From NCBI GenBank assembly GCA_035772405.1, contig JAYKKM010000310.1, positions 1,635,501 to 1,699,500 on the forward strand: DNA of 64,000 nt. Direction: 5' to 3'. The position numbers were made by a program, and so were the translations under genes. The notes beneath the pieces were generated by a model that made no database searches, was not told the DNA's origin, and saw nothing but the letters and a program-made list of their open reading frames with translations. The stretch is from Chrysogorgia sp. JL179-B06 (Eukaryota > Cnidaria > Anthozoa > Scleralcyonacea > Chrysogorgiidae). This document shows positions 23,989 to 33,149 of this stretch, in pieces (within the stretch, counting starts at the first letter, position 1; the number at the start of each line of letters is the position of its first letter).

Positions 23989-24429
23989 ATTTACAATTCG
24001 TTTTCCAAATAAATTTCACTTTATCGTTCACAGACATGATTTTCACCAACCGACTAAAGTGCCTTGAGACAATCAATACTGAATCTAACTAAATTAAACC
24101 TCCTTAAAAAGAGGACGGCTAAGCCAAATAGCGTCAATCTTACGGAAGTCAACCCACTTAGACCTCCCTTTGTGCCGATTCTGATCAGAAAAACACCTAT
24201 TGAATTTCATTCACATGTATTTCGAAATAATGCCGTTTTGTAGCTTTTGATATCATGTCAGCCACTTAAAATATATAAAAGGATCAAGTCAAATTATATT
24301 ACATGTTTTTACCAATTTCTGCAGCAATTTCTTTGCTAATATTCAACTAAATATAACAACATGTTCGTCTTTAAATCTTTAATATGTGTTCATTCGTGGC
24401 ACTCGATCAATCAGTTTGTTGGTCACAGT

Positions 24430-24969
24430 TTCTATGTGTCTGGGTCAGGAGCAACAAGATCTTCAGTACCAGACTTGCAAAACTGCCTAATTTCGTTAAA
24501 TAAATAAATAACGCTTTCTTTCCTCGTATAATCCCTGTGGGTTAATTATAGGAGGAAGGTCAAGAGAAGGTAAAACACTTTTGTGAAGGAAGGTTAACTT
24601 TTTTTCGTGAGAGTTTACAAACTCTTTATAATAAACAATTCCCAGCTTCTTGGAAAAACGGAAATGGTGGTACTTTTTTATCTGGGCAATCTCTTTGAAA
24701 TACTGACCAAGATAGTTATCTTGGGTTCCAGCCAATTGAACCTTGTTCACTCCAGCTATACTATAGGTTTCCACAACATTAGCCATTTCGTATATGACGA
24801 GGTATAGGTAGCTCTGAATGCTTTTTTTAACATTCCAAAGCAACAAACCAGGCCAAACTTGGAATAAACAAGGGTTACTTTTAGGGACATGGAGCGCATA
24901 TTGCCTGTGGAGATTGGTATGCATCAGATGGCATGTAATTAGACAGTTGGAATTAGAAAACCTGCTCAC
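24430..24969 (-). pseudogene. C-terminal fragment of a transposon-type protein
   Basis: The minus frame contains MANVVETYSIAGVNKVQLAG, KYHHFRFSKKLGIVYYKEFV and LPPIINPQGLYEERKRYLF. After a 4-nt tandem insertion (attt repeats at about 24,500) coding continues in another frame with NEIRQFCKSGTEDLVAPDPD. The NPQG...ER..YL...IRQFC pattern recalls the C-terminus of repeated cnidarian/sponge proteins like the one decayed at 12,136-13,850. The function is unknown. Confidence 0.45.
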
Positions 24970-25380
24970 TTGTCTTATATTACAAAGGATAATTTTTAAT
25001 GCATTGATTTCTGTAATCAGGCAGGGTAGAAATGAGGACGAAGAAAAATCAAGCGTCTACATGCAGGCTAGCTCCCCAATGCAGAACGCCTGACACGCAG
25101 ACGAAATTTAATGTGAACACTAAACATGGCAATGCTATTTTTTCTAATATCTGTTCGATCAAAATCTATATAAAAATCAGCGGCACGGTATACGAAACAT
25201 ATCTGTTACGAAATTACATCGGTTTAATGGACATAAAAGCATTAAATCATCGGCTAAACGACGAATAGATCTTGAAGCCATGTCCTTTGATTTTAAAGAC
25301 GAATCTAGCTTTAATCGCTTAATACGCATTTTCTCATAACATCTGATCTTCACATTTTAAGTAGACGAAACCCCACGAAA
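24970..25380. other. Left flank of the Polinton
   Basis: No recognised gene. It ends with cctac (25381-25385), which is repeated at 59,060-59,064 just outside the other end of the Polinton. Confidence 0.5.
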
Positions 25381-25385
25381 CCTAC

Positions 25386-26466
25386 AGTAGTCATATATAT
25401 ATATATATATATCAATGTGTTTGGGATTGGAACCGAGCTCTAAGCCAATCAGAATCAAGAATGATTTGAATTGACCAATCAGAGCACAGTCCAATCCCGT
25501 ATTTCCAGGGGGGTTGAAGCTTTTTAAGGTGTGGTCACCCTGTTAAGAACGACCAACCATCAAATCAGGGGGGATATGCACCTGGTCGTATACAAGAGGT
25601 TTTTTGTATAAAATCAGTCAAAAAGTGGTCGCGGTCAAGAGTATATATATCACTTGGGTCGTGTTGGTGTACAACCAGTTTTATAGTCGCCCCTGAGTGG
25701 AACGACCAGAGAGTTTGAAGGTCATTCAAGGTGAATAGTGTTAAGCAAGTACTGACGTCATTTGCTATACGGGGTTGAAAGCAGTGATGAACCAGGAACA
25801 GGATGTTTAAGTCGTAGAATTTAGTGTTTCAAACAACTGATGATCAGTGCGGAAAATTTGCCCAGAAACCAAACATATCGAAAGTGAAACATCACCAAAT
25901 TGGACTCGGTTAAGCAAGTTCGCGTGAAAAAGTTTAAAACCACCGGCCTTGATTACCGAGTCCAATTTGGTGATGTTTTACTCTAGACATGTTTGGTTTC
26001 TGGGCAAACTTTCCACACTGATCATCAATTATTTGGAACACGAAATTCTACGACTAAACTTCCTGTTCCTGGTCCATCATTACTTTCAACCCCATATAGC
26101 ATCCGAGACAGCACTTAATCAGATCATCATTCACACTGTGATATATATACTGACACACACCTCGTTTTGAAAAAAGAAATACAAAAAATTCTATTATATA
26201 TAACCATCATACCTCACCCGATGTGATGTATACTCACGTGCCATCCAAAAACGCCATATTTTTATTTGAAGACTTGTAATGATGTTTGAAAATAAAAATA
26301 AACAGTTTTGGACTGCCTTATTTTTATTTGGAAGAGTAGTCATGTTTATTGAAATAAAAATAAACATTTTGAATTAATCATAGAAATTTCCGCCATGGAG
26401 CTCTTACCTCGACGCCATCTTATGGCCGAATGACTGATATTCCTTAGTGACGGTATTTTTAAAAAG
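25386..26466. repeat. Left terminal inverted repeat of the Polinton
   Basis: It matches the complement of 58,456-59,059 in blocks, from the outer agtagtcat(at)n through ggtgtggtcaccctgttaag, ggatatgcacctggtcgta, ataccatc/accatcatacctcacccga and inner gaaatttccgccatggagct, ending near ggtatttttaaaaa. It is about 480 bp longer than the right copy because of a foldback insertion (25,763-26,103). It contains about five ggtcgt/acgacc words. Confidence 0.92.
25763..26103. repeat. Foldback insertion inside the left TIR
   Basis: Arms of about 150 bp (25,763-25,912 and 25,953-26,103) are complementary: tgctatacggggttgaaag with ctttcaaccccatatagca, and caccaaattggactcggt with accgagtccaatttggtg. The loop is about 40 bp. 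The right TIR has no equivalent, so this is a later insertion or a local inverted duplication. The arms have diverged by several substitutions and indels. Confidence 0.9.
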
Positions 26467-27062
26467 GATCTCAAAATATTATAAGAGGATATATCTCATA
26501 AAAATTATTTCGGGTGTTGCTTCCCAAAAAAGTTTTGAGAGAGATAGAGTTTTGAAAAAACCTCAAAATAATTTGAGATGAAATATCCAAAATAAAAATA
26601 GTAGAGGTTGGAGTGTAAAACTGTTTTAATAAATTTGGAGGAAAAACCTCAAATAAATTTTAAGAGATTAGGTGAGTATATAAGCAGATGTTTTTTCATA
26701 TTTTATCAGTTGTGTGTGTTTTGCTCGCTTGTAAGTTGTGCTTCGGCACAAGACTCTGACATCTTCCAATGTTCTGTTTTTTATTAAAACTGCATCGGTG
26801 CGCGATCACCCGTAGTCGAATTTGCGATTCGAATGAGATTGAATTGCTTATTTTACGCCAGGGTTGTTCGTTAGCATATGATGAAAGAGTTAGCTATAGT
26901 AAAAACACACACACGATGGAGAAGTTGGATGAATATATATATTTAACACACAAGAAAACAATAAAAATTTTTATACGAATAAATTCGTTATGTCTTTGAG
27001 TGGGGTTCTTGTAGGGTATAACACCCCTCGATATATCACCCCTATAAATTAAAATATAAATA
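26467..27062. other. Leftmost spacer of the element
   Basis: AT-rich, with several caaaata(t)tataag/ctcaaaata words (about 26,470-26,650) that look like short direct repeats. A 76-codon frame at 26,769-26,999 (ITRSRICDSNEIELLILRQG) has no recognisable domain; I do not call it a gene. Confidence 0.4.
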
Positions 27063-27468
27063 TCATTGTTTCATTTTAACCATTGTTTGGGTACTTTCGT
27101 AATATATAAAAGCCTCACCCCGAGTGTCCACATATCCCCATACGCGAGGATCATCGTCTTCGGGTTCGGACGGCTCGTAGTCGTCGAAATCATACTCGGT
27201 ATCCGTTTGAACACGGAAGGCCCACTCGCTTTCCCCATCTAAATCTCGGACAAGGAGTACTCCGGGTACTGTCTCCTCGATGGTGTCTTCTATGGGGGGT
27301 GGAGGGATGGTTTCTTTCTAAGAGAAATATAAAACACATAATAAATACATGTCGCTTGTATACAGACAGTAAAAAAAAAACATTTTAGCACTATCTTACA
27401 TTGACTTCTTTCTTTTTCTCGGGTTCTGTTTTGGTCGGTTTCACGTCTGGCTTGGTTTGGTTGGACAT
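27063..27468 (-). CDS. Spliced acidic protein, 107 aa, two exons
   Basis: Exon 1 is 27468-27400 (MSNQTKPDVKPTKTEPEKKK) and exon 2 is 27317-27063 (PPPPIEDTIEETVPGVLLVR, DGESEWAFRVQTDTEYDFDD, ending QTMVKMKQ). They are separated by an 82-bp intron with donor GTAAGAT and acceptor TTTCTCTTAG; the frame is kept. The gene is clearly more GC-rich than its neighbours. The N-terminus is Lys/Pro-rich and disordered, and the C-terminal part could form a small fold (SEWAFRVQ, RVWGYVDTRGEAFIYY). No family is recognised. Splicing shows nuclear expression. An inverted CCAAT element shared with the gene at 32,646 lies about 150 bp upstream. Confidence 0.75.
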
Positions 27469-27540
27469 CTTTTTGCTCGTTACTTCGTGCTTGAATTCGT
27501 TATGGGCGGAGACGCGCTTTCGTGTTTATTTTATAATCAC

Positions 27541-27985
27541 GGTCTACGGTCTATTACAATGGTTTAGCGGTTTGACCAATCAGAGTTTCTATAATCAAAC
27601 CTCCCCCGTATCTATCCAATCAGAGTTCGTTCATTAAAGCCTTCATGTCAAAACAAGTGAATTATTATGGGTAGGAAACAATACGTGTTGTTAAACGATT
27701 AGGGATGCGAATATAATAAGCGTCTTGTTCTATCCCCTCCCTTTATGTCAAAACAGTATGATTAATAATAGGATAGGAACAATGGATCTTAAGGATAATA
27801 AGCGTTTTGTTCTGATTCCTCCCTCTATGTCAAAACAGTTTGATATATAATATGGTTAGGAACAATGAATTTACTTGTTGGGATTAGCGGCCATTTTGTT
27901 TGTGTACTTTGGTAGCTACGATTTTTTAATGAGTTCTAACCTTAATTACTTGTAGGGATTAGCGGCCATTTTGAAGGATTAGCCC
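27541..27985. repeat. Tandem regulatory-looking repeats
   Basis: Three units of about 95 bp (from about 27,646, 27,745 and 27,825) carry atgtcaaaaca(g/a), then ggaaacaat or ggaacaat, then ataataagcgt(c/t)ttgttct and tcccctccct. Further on, tacttg(t/ta)gggattagcggccattttg is repeated (27,875 and 27,951). Two CCAATCAGAG boxes lie at 27,577 and 27,617. It is positioned between divergent minus-strand genes; a promoter/enhancer or replication-control role is inference. Confidence 0.6.
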
Positions 27986-28249
27986 CTGTGAAATATATAT
28001 ATCCCGTGTTTAAATACGTCTATTTCTAGATATTTAAGCATTTTTACACTTATTTAAACATATTTTTATGCTTTTACACTTATTTAAACATATTTTTATG
28101 CTTTTTGATACTTTATTTTACACTTTTCACACAATTTAGTATATATTTCAAGATACCCGTTAAACAATTTAGCTCGATATCGAGGAGAGCGTGTTAATTA
28201 ATTCACACATGTCAAATCATATGATAAATGGTTTTTTAATATACATGTT

Positions 28250-28592
28250 TTAACGTAATACTTCTGCGTGGCTACAACACATTGTCTGCGAGTTTACAAA
28301 GAAGATATGCCTGCCCACGAGAGCTTCTTGATTTTCCTGTCGATAAATCACAGCAATAATAATTCCAGCTTGGACACCCATTCGGGTATTAAGAACAGAG
28401 GTAAGATTAAAATCTTTTAGTATTATCCCGCGACGTTCATCTAGCCAAATTTTATCCCGGTCATTTAACCAATTGTTATTTTTGGACATAAAGTCCACCA
28501 CATAAAACTGGACACATTGTATATAAAAATTCAGAGCTGTATAACTTCACGTTATCAAGTTTAATTTCGTTTATATCTATACTTGTTGCCAT
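28250..28592 (-). CDS. Small accessory protein, ends in LVGRHIFFV signature
   Basis: ATG at 28592 (MATSIDINEIKLDNVKLYSS) is followed by a one-base frame break near 28,540. The rest of the protein reads on in the next frame (FYVVDFMSKNNNWLNDRDKI, GVQAGIIIAVIYRQENQEAL). It ends near VGRHIFFVNS, which matches the C-terminal pattern L-x-G-K/R-x-I/V-x-F/L of the paralogues at both ends of the element. A TATA-like tatatatag lies about 35 bp upstream. The function is unknown. Confidence 0.5.
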
Positions 28593-28641
28593 CGTGTCTA
28601 ATAATAAAATGTTTTTGGAGATGTCTATATATACAAAAGGA

Positions 28642-28884
28642 TTAATCTTTTACGATGAATATATATTGATTGGTAAGATACACGCTTTTACCCATCTTAT
28701 CGTGCTGGGGTGAATCGAATTCGATTTTAAAATAATTGTTATCTTCATCTTTAAAAAAAAGGTCATACATCTGTATCGGTTCGCCAGCAGGTTTGGATAT
28801 GGGTCTTGAACCCATTAACTGTAGATTTCGTTCACGAGATAGAGCCTTCATAGATATTATATCTATAAATTTTGCTTGATTCAT
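28642..28884 (-). CDS. Small accessory protein, 80 aa
   Basis: MNQAKFIDIISMKALSRERN followed by YDLFFKDEDNNYFKIEFDSP and HDKMGKSVYLTN. The strand NNYFKIEF and the final MGKSVYL match the shared accessory-family pattern (a Y-x-[KR]-x-x-[IF] strand followed by a [LM]-x-G-K-x-V-x-[LI] strand). Its start overlaps the stop of the upstream gene by 4 nt (ATGA), suggesting one transcript with coupled expression. The function is unknown. Confidence 0.6.
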   Translation of the reverse strand: MNQAKFIDIISMKALSRERNLQLMGSRPISKPAGEPIQMYDLFFKDEDNNYFKIEFDSPQHDKMGKSVYLTNQYIFIVKD

Positions 28885-29144
28885 GGTCGATAGGGCGGAG
28901 GTTTCTCGATTGCTACATGTACAAATTGTCCGATCAAATGTATAAAATCGTTCGATGAGTAGGTATATATATATTTCTCATCCCATAACAATAGTATCTT
29001 ATATAGTATTATATCGGCACGTGCATTGTTGGGTAACATATCCACTTTACGACATTCAACCACTTGATATTCAATGTGTGAAAAATACTTTGCTAAATCG
29101 GTCAGTATTACCAACAGAGGATTTTCTTTAGTACCTGCTATCAT
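28881..29144 (-). CDS. Small accessory protein, 87 aa, YF-x-x-x-x-Y motif
   Basis: MIAGTKENPLLVILTDLAKY continues FSHIEYQVVECRKVDM and ends FIHLIGQFVHVAIEKPPPYR. The segment AKYFSHIEYQVVECRKV aligns with QKYFPNYTYLVEDCKPA of the protein at 55,350. This links the left-end cluster to the right-end cluster. It is followed by an ATGA-overlapping partner. The function is unknown. Confidence 0.65.
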   Translation of the reverse strand: MIAGTKENPLLVILTDLAKYFSHIEYQVVECRKVDMLPNNARADIILYKILLLWDEKYIYTYSSNDFIHLIGQFVHVAIEKPPPYRP

Positions 29145-29307
29145 TTTGAAAGTGTTCTAAAAAAAATATGACTTCTAACGTGTGTTTTTATATCTTTCCC
29201 TGCAACGTTTTACCCGATAAATATTTTGGGACAATGTGTACTGCATTAAGTCAACAAAAAGATTTACATGTATTAGTATTCGTCTTATAATATTGATTTT
29301 ATCATTC

Positions 29308-29400
29308 AACCAATGAGAGTACCCCGATTTTTTATTAGGGAATTAAGTTCAACCAATCAGGATACCCCATTTTTTTTAACGTGTTTTTTATAAGCGTTTG
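29308..29400 (+). promoter_or_regulatory. CCAAT/TATA promoter
   Basis: Two CCAAT boxes (caaccaatgagag at 29,308 and caaccaatcagga at 29,351) precede a TATA-like ttttataagcgtt (about 29,386). The ATG at 29,430 follows after about 40 bp. The word ataagcgtttgttc also occurs in the tandem repeats at 27.7-27.8 kb, pointing to a shared start-site motif. Confidence 0.55.
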
Positions 29401-29429
29401 TTCCTAATTTTTTTAGTCACAATATCATT

Positions 29430-30602
29430 ATGGCTCGTGTGAAGCAGACTCATAAAAATTTGGAAAGTGGAAAATCAATTGCTCGGGTTGAAAGTAGGGG
29501 AAAAGATATTCCTAAAATGTTAAAACAACGTCGTCTAGAGCGACAAGAATATCGTAATAAGGCTCTGGTTATTTCAGATGGTGAAACATCATGCCGTCAA
29601 GAAATCAGAGGAACAAAGAAAGTCAAACATTGTACAACTAAAGACAACATTGCACAGTCGCAATTAAATTTCGCTGTACCGATAGCTCAAGAACAACCCA
29701 GTTACATTCTACAACCGCAAGCGAAGTATAACGCGTCGCCACGGCAAGCAAAGATACCGTCTCTACCCCAGCAAGTAAATTCACCTCTACTACCGCAAGC
29801 GAAGTATAACGTGTCGTCGTGGCAAGCAAAGATACCGTCTCTACCCCAGCAAGTAAACCACCTACCACCTCTACTATCGCAAGAACAGTATAATATACCT
29901 CTTCAAACACCGCAAGCAAAGTATAATACATCTCCTATTCCACCGCAAACGATCTCACCGCCACGGCCCGAAGATGAATTAGATAATTACATATACGATA
30001 TGCCCATAGATTTCTTTGGACAAATTCCTATTCCTTCTCCTGCGAATTTAATACGAATGTGTGATGAAATGGTGTACCCGTTCAACAAGGAAAACAATTA
30101 TTACAAATTGTGGATGAATTAGCAAAATGCTCTTTCCCCAACATTATCTCCTATTCCTCTTTCCCCACCACAACTACCACAACCACCTAATTCACCACAG
30201 CCATTATTTCCAGTGTGTGAAGAAGAGGAAGAAGAAGAAGAGGAAGAAGAAGAAGAGGAAGACGACCGAGAAGTATTGAACGATCCACCATTGAAGAAAA
30301 GATGTTATAAACGTTCGTTAATATATATGAAACGTGAAAAAAAAGGCGATGAACATCGTGATGAAAAACGAATGACAATCTATTCGAATTATGATCAAGA
30401 TATTATTTGTACACAACGCGATAAATATCGTGAGTTAGAGGGTCTCTATATTGAGAAACTATATATAAATAAACAATATTTGCAATGGCGTTCTAGAAAA
30501 TTTATGAGTGACCTTATGGAAAAACGATATATAATGGATAATAATAAGGATTTGAAAAGAAAACATGATTTAAAAAAAAAGAAACCGAAATGTATAAAAT
30601 GA
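29430..30602 (+). CDS. Pro/Gln-repeat protein with in-frame TAG
   Basis: The ATG frame runs to TAG at 30120-30122 and the same frame continues open to 30,602, still Pro-rich at first (SPTLSPIPLSPPQLPQPPNS). This implies one original gene of about 390 codons. Part one has a basic N-terminus and three to four repeats of PQAKYN...QAKIPSLPQQVN type. Part two has an unbroken 14-residue acidic run, then a basic helical tail (YKRSLIYMKREKKGDEHRDE, ending KRKHDLKKKKPKC). TAG is followed by CAA, a partial match to a readthrough context. The function is unknown; the make-up suggests a disordered nuclear protein. Confidence 0.6.
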
Positions 30603-30638
30603 TAGTGTTGTAAATAAAAATATCAGTAATGTGAAAAC

Positions 30639-31019
30639 ATGGAGGTGTGGAATGTCATGGTAAAAGAACTGGCACGTTTTGAAATAAAAATTAATAAAAA
30701 TATGGAGAAAAGTGTGTGGAAATGTCTTGACGAACATGAGAATTTATTTAGAAATATTATTGGATATTTAAAAATTCCACGTGAACTTTTGGATGTACAA
30801 ATAATAGCATTTTTTGCTTTAATCCTATGTTTTTTTAGATATAAAAACATTGATAATGAAGAATATTATATAAAATTATTTGTACGACAAACAATTTTAG
30901 ATTTTAGAAATTCGCATCTTAAATTCATTTTATTCCCCAATGACAAAAAACACACTGGCAAAAAAAACACTGGTTTTTTGTTGTTGAATATATTCTTTGA
31001 ATTTTTAAAATTAGTCTAA
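30639..31019 (+). CDS. Hypothetical protein, 126 aa, one hydrophobic segment
   Basis: MEVWNVMVKELARFEIKINK, then a strongly hydrophobic stretch (DVQIIAFFALILCFF, about residues 52-66) and a second hydrophobic C-terminus (GFLLLNIFFEFLKLV). It may be membrane-associated. It ends tail to tail with the convergent gene at 31,011, overlapping by 9 bp. No family is recognised. Confidence 0.5.
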   Translation: MEVWNVMVKELARFEIKINKNMEKSVWKCLDEHENLFRNIIGYLKIPRELLDVQIIAFFALILCFFRYKNIDNEEYYIKLFVRQTILDFRNSHLKFILFPNDKKHTGKKNTGFLLLNIFFEFLKLV

Positions 31020-31355
31020 ATACAATTTTTCAATACTCTGTATTATAATGTCAGGATCTTCATAGTTAATATTATATGCTTCTATAATACTCTTAATCAT
31101 AAAAGTAGATGCTCTAGTATTATATGATGTAATCCTTATCCTTATAGAATAATTATATAATATATCCAAATGCGGAGGGAAAAATTGTAAACTAATGGGT
31201 CTATTATTTTGTATAATACTATTATTAACTATATCAGAAAATAAACTGACTTTAAACTTATATTTTTTACTTGTCTTATTAAACAATTTAAACCAATAAG
31301 AGTAATTCTTACAATTTTTAAAACAACAGGTAATTGGTGCGGGTTTCGTTATCAC
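31011..31355 (-). CDS. Cassette gene A, left copy, 114 aa
   Basis: It has CCFKNCKNYSYWFKLF near the start, which matches CRYKNCTRQSYFFEFD in the gene at 51,894-52,289. The remainder is similar only in layout. Both copies lie directly downstream of paralogues of gene B in the same orientation, so a two-gene cassette has been duplicated. The paired Cys pattern C-x4-C could bind metal. The function is unknown. Confidence 0.6.
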   Translation of the reverse strand: MITKPAPITCCFKNCKNYSYWFKLFNKTSKKYKFKVSLFSDIVNNSIIQNNRPISLQFFPPHLDILYNYSIRIRITSYNTRASTFMIKSIIEAYNINYEDPDIIIQSIEKLYLD

Positions 31356-31373
31356 TAGCTTAACAATCTTTTC

Positions 31374-32182
31374 GAGATTAAATTTATAAACCCTATCGTT
31401 ACTTGCGTTAATTTTTTATATAGGGTTATGATTTTCGCAAAAGAAAATAAAACAACTCGCAAGTTGATAAACTACTTTCTCAAAAACATCTAAATTATGT
31501 AGATAATAAAAAGTAGACTTCAAATAAAACGGGTCTATAAAATATAAATAAATACAGCAATATGTAAATTCGCGACTAAAGCAACGATTAACTCGATGTA
31601 ATGTATTACAAAGATAAGCCCCCCATATCCTATGGGTTTAGGAATTGTAGTTGGATTATCAGTAATAGTAATAGAAATAAAATGGTAAATATCATTTCTA
31701 GGGTAATAACTAGTTGGAATTTCTATAAAAAAATTATCGGAATGATTATCATTCAAATGAAAAATAGATTTCACTAATGTTTGAGAGGGTATTAATAGTA
31801 ATTTCTGATAACACCCACATATTTTTTCACCATAAATAAAATATTTTCGTTGTGTATGAACAACGGGTATTATATAGTGTTGTTTATCTGTTAAGATTCG
31901 CCAATCCTTGCATTCATCTTGGAGCATATCAGTTTTCATTTTTTCAATATAGGCGTAGTCTCCATACCCCCGACCAAGTTGTCTCGATTCAATTTCCATA
32001 CATTCGATAATCCCTCCATAGTAATAGTCACATATGTCACAGACGGCAAATAATAATCCAATGTAACGGTTACGAAAATGTTGTATATAATAAACAATTT
32101 TCAATATCGTCTTAATATTGATTTCTTGATCATTAGCTTGCTCATAGGTTCTTTTACTACCCATGTTTAACGACATTCTCAA
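31374..32182 (-). pseudogene. Cassette gene B, left copy, broken at its 3' end
   Basis: The open frame is 32182-31535. The start region IKTILKIVYYIQHFRNRYIG, then LLFAVCDICDYYYGG parallels IETILRVVLYFQYFNQGEIG, then YLFWLCGLFDYYRGK in the gene at 52,292-53,077. The frame stops at 31,535, but residual coding in another frame (ASCFIFFCENHNPI, about 31,470-31,425) still matches SCFIFYCREHNPI near the C-terminus of the other copy. The left copy has therefore suffered frameshift decay. It contains several hydrophobic stretches and is possibly a membrane protein. A TATA-like gtatatata lies about 35 bp upstream of the ATG. Confidence 0.6.
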
Positions 32183-32511
32183 AAGCGATTAAGTTTTTTT
32201 TTAAAAATCGACTTGTATATATACTATTTTCTCATTCTTAAAATATATATATCCACACGCAGAATTTAACACGATAAAAAGTTGAAAAAAGTATTATTGT
32301 AATTACAATGTATAATATATCAACTGATTTGACGTGTATGTGTTTTAGAACAAACATTAGGGATTCGCTTTAATCCCACAACACAGCATTGGTGCAACTA
32401 ATCCCCGTGTATTTGTTTAGAAGAAAATCGCTAATTATGGATTCGCGTCTCTAATTCCCAAAACACACATTCATTGTATACGAGTATCACAAATCATCGG
32501 GATGACATGAA

Positions 32512-32592
32512 AGCTTTAATCAACGAACTCTGATTGGGTCAAACCAATCTACCCCCAGTAACACATAGTAACGCAGGATGCAATTATAAAAG
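32512..32592 (+). promoter_or_regulatory. Inverted-CCAAT and TATA promoter
   Basis: The stretch gctttaatcaacgaactctg attgggtc (32,512-32,540) is almost the complement of ccaatcagagttcgttcatt aaagc at 27,617-27,641, upstream of the spliced minus-strand gene. Relative to transcription, both genes carry it in the same orientation. A TATA box tataaaag lies at 32,585-32,592, about 55 bp before the ATG. Confidence 0.65.
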
Positions 32593-32645
32593 CCGATGGA
32601 GCGTCGAAAATAATTAATATCAGTCTGAGTGTAGGAGAGTGAGAG

Positions 32646-33143
32646 ATGGCAAAAATATTTGAGAACGTGAACAGCGAAATTAAAGAAGACTTCATCCCGT
32701 TAGAGACAACTGAGAAGAATAAATCTGAAGAGACTATCGAGGAGTTGTATGCGGGTAAATATAATTGTGCATTTAACAAATGTAAAGAAGAAATATCCCA
32801 AGAACGACAAAAATTATTTTTATCGCATATCACACATATAATGGATTGTGAATGTTACCAGTTTAAGGGAGAGAGACCCAGTTATCGTGAAGTAACTCTT
32901 CTTGAACTTCAAACGAAGAAGTATTTTATTTATCATTGTTATGATGACAAGTTAAAACCCTACAAAGAACTAACTCGAAGGGAACGGTCTACCGTCTACT
33001 ATCAATATCGATGTCATGGTTTAGACTATTTATCTGAAAGAAAATCAAGAGATTATTTTAGTCAAAGTGAACTTATAAATAGACTAGAAATACGTGTACG
33101 CAACAACCCCTCGCCCACCGTAATAGGCGATAAAAATCAATAA
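32646..33143 (+). CDS. Hypothetical protein, 165 aa
   Basis: MAKIFENVNSEIKEDFIPLE then AGKYNCAFNKCKEEISQERQ, HIMDCECYQF and YKELTRRERSTVYYQYRCHG. It is charged, with scattered Cys (C-x4-C, C-x-C) and His residues that might bind zinc. It has a clear promoter with TATA and a CCAAT element shared with the spliced gene at 27 kb. No family is recognised. Confidence 0.6.
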   Translation: MAKIFENVNSEIKEDFIPLETTEKNKSEETIEELYAGKYNCAFNKCKEEISQERQKLFLSHITHIMDCECYQFKGERPSYREVTLLELQTKKYFIYHCYDDKLKPYKELTRRERSTVYYQYRCHGLDYLSERKSRDYFSQSELINRLEIRVRNNPSPTVIGDKNQ

Positions 33144-33149
33144 CCCATT

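Noticed and set aside
26769..26999. 76-codon open frame near the left TIR
   Set aside because: No promoter-like context, no family pattern, and composition not distinct from the noncoding surroundings.
29638..29931. Minus-strand 97-codon frame opposite the Pro/Gln-repeat gene
   Set aside because: It is a shadow of the repeats on the plus strand; the plus frame has a promoter, an ATG and coherent composition.
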